Positions 6,359 through 6,984 of a stretch of 6,984 nt of DNA are shown here, piece by piece (the first letter of the stretch is position 1; every line of letters starts with the position of its first letter). The notes below the pieces were generated by a model, which was not told the DNA's origin, made no database searches, and saw only the letters and a program-made list of their open reading frames with translations. A program made the position numbers and the translations under genes. Source of the DNA: Candidatus Aminicenantota bacterium (GTDB lineage Bacteria; Acidobacteriota; Aminicenantia; Aminicenantales; Aminicenantaceae); assembly GCA_016926925.1 (NCBI GenBank), contig JAFGNQ010000264.1:1-6984 (forward strand), read 5' to 3'.

Positions 6359-6984
6359 TCCGCGACAGCTTTCATCACATCCTCAAAGATATGATTATTT
6401 CTTTCTTCGTCTCTTATCAAAGCTTCATATATTTCATGAATCTTCGGTTCTCTTGCCTCAAAACATCCTGGTAGTTTGAATTCGGTTTCACGAAAAATCA
6501 CCTGATGAGAGAAAGGATGTTTCGCCGCTCCTTGCTTCGCCGTTACCCTAAATCTCACAGGCCCACACTGCATGAAAATGATGGGGTGATGCCCGTCTTT
6601 TCTCGTGACCGTTGCTGATAGTCCCATCACGTATTTCGCTTTAGACTGGCGCACTACCTGCTCAAAGCTGTTTGCTGAGATATGATGACACTCGTCAACC
6701 ACTATATGACCATAATCGCCAACTATTTCATCAACTCTTCCTTTTCGCCATAAGGTTTGAAGAATAGCGATATCAATAAAGCCACTCGGCTTCCTCTTGC
6801 CAGCTCCGATCATTCCGATTTTTTCGGGATCCAAATCTAAAAATTCAGTGAGCTGATCTTTCCATTGATCGAAAAGCTGTCTTCTGTGCACCAATATCAG
6901 CGTATTGACAATCTCATATTCCCTGCATGTTTCAATGAATCCCGATATATCCTCCATCCAAGTATCCTTATCGAAGTCGGCAGC
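6355..6984 (-). CDS. TOTE-type primase-helicase remnant: internally deleted and 3'-truncated
   Basis: The frame is open to the window edge, so its start lies outside; 209 residues are visible. Intact relatives join an archaeo-eukaryotic primase domain to a superfamily 2 helicase and belong to TOTE conflict systems. The first visible residues, AADFDKDTW then EDISGFIETCREYEI, match the primase metal-site region as I recall it. They continue at once into VNTLILVHRRQLFDQW (from about 6909), which in relatives follows the helicase P-loop by about 15 residues. The rest of the primase and the Walker A are therefore missing. Counting from the Met at 6957, helicase motif II is Asp88-Glu-Cys-His91 and motif III Ser114-Ala-Thr116. 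The frame then ends in VMKAVAD-stop, where relatives run on into the second RecA domain. It is probably a non-functional relic, since neither ATP binding nor a full helicase is possible. A reduced product with another role is conceivable but less likely. Confidence 0.8.
   Translation of the reverse strand, partial: AADFDKDTWMEDISGFIETCREYEIVNTLILVHRRQLFDQWKDQLTEFLDLDPEKIGMIGAGKRKPSGFIDIAILQTLWRKGRVDEIVGDYGHIVVDECHHISANSFEQVVRQSKAKYVMGLSATVTRKDGHHPIIFMQCGPVRFRVTAKQGAAKHPFSHQVIFRETEFKLPGCFEAREPKIHEIYEALIRDEERNNHIFEDVMKAVAD

Noticed and set aside
1..6984. CRISPR array, tRNA, rRNA or insertion sequence
   Set aside because: No regular spaced repeats, cloverleaf, rRNA-like sequence, transposase frame or terminal inverted repeats were seen.

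Overview
This bacterial window carries two A+T-richer accessory blocks beside two G+C-rich hydrolase genes. The organism cannot be fixed from sequence alone. A bacterial S10 serine carboxypeptidase, an exported beta-lactamase-family hydrolase with a membrane tail, and a mix of Shine-Dalgarno and SD-poor starts would suit an environmental, Acidobacteria- or Aminicenantes-like lineage. That placement is a weak inference.

Layout: (1) 1-1310 (+) is the 3' part of an S10 serine carboxypeptidase with a complete Ser/Asp/His triad. (2) 1369-2754 (-) is a stand-alone STAND/AAA-type ATPase of the 'archaeal ATPase + DUF234' type, with a PD-(D/E)XK-like C-terminus. A perfect 26-bp palindrome plus a third half-site sits just upstream of it. 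(3) 2755-3071 has no secure gene, only two very short reading frames. (4) 3072-4098 (-) is a two-gene toxin-antitoxin-like operon: a winged-helix/MNT nucleotidyltransferase followed, with a 41-bp overlap, by a HEPN protein. The first gene starts inside a duplicated palindromic operator that encloses its -10 box. (5) 4351-6315 (+) is a secreted serine hydrolase with a TTG start, a strong Shine-Dalgarno and four C-terminal membrane helices. (6) 6321-6358 is an imperfect stem between convergent genes. (7) 6355-6984 (-) is a damaged TOTE-type primase-helicase: a piece of the primase domain is joined in frame to the helicase core just after where the P-loop should be, and the frame stops before the second RecA domain.

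How the parts relate: the two hydrolases look like ordinary protein or peptide turnover genes and share no visible operon with the rest. The ATPase, the MNT-HEPN pair and the TOTE remnant are all conflict/defence-type or selfish modules on the minus strand, so the window reads as hydrolase genes with accessory modules between and beside them. The most unusual points are the primase-helicase deletion fusion, the MNT operator built on a duplicated start codon, and the three-half-site palindrome before the ATPase.
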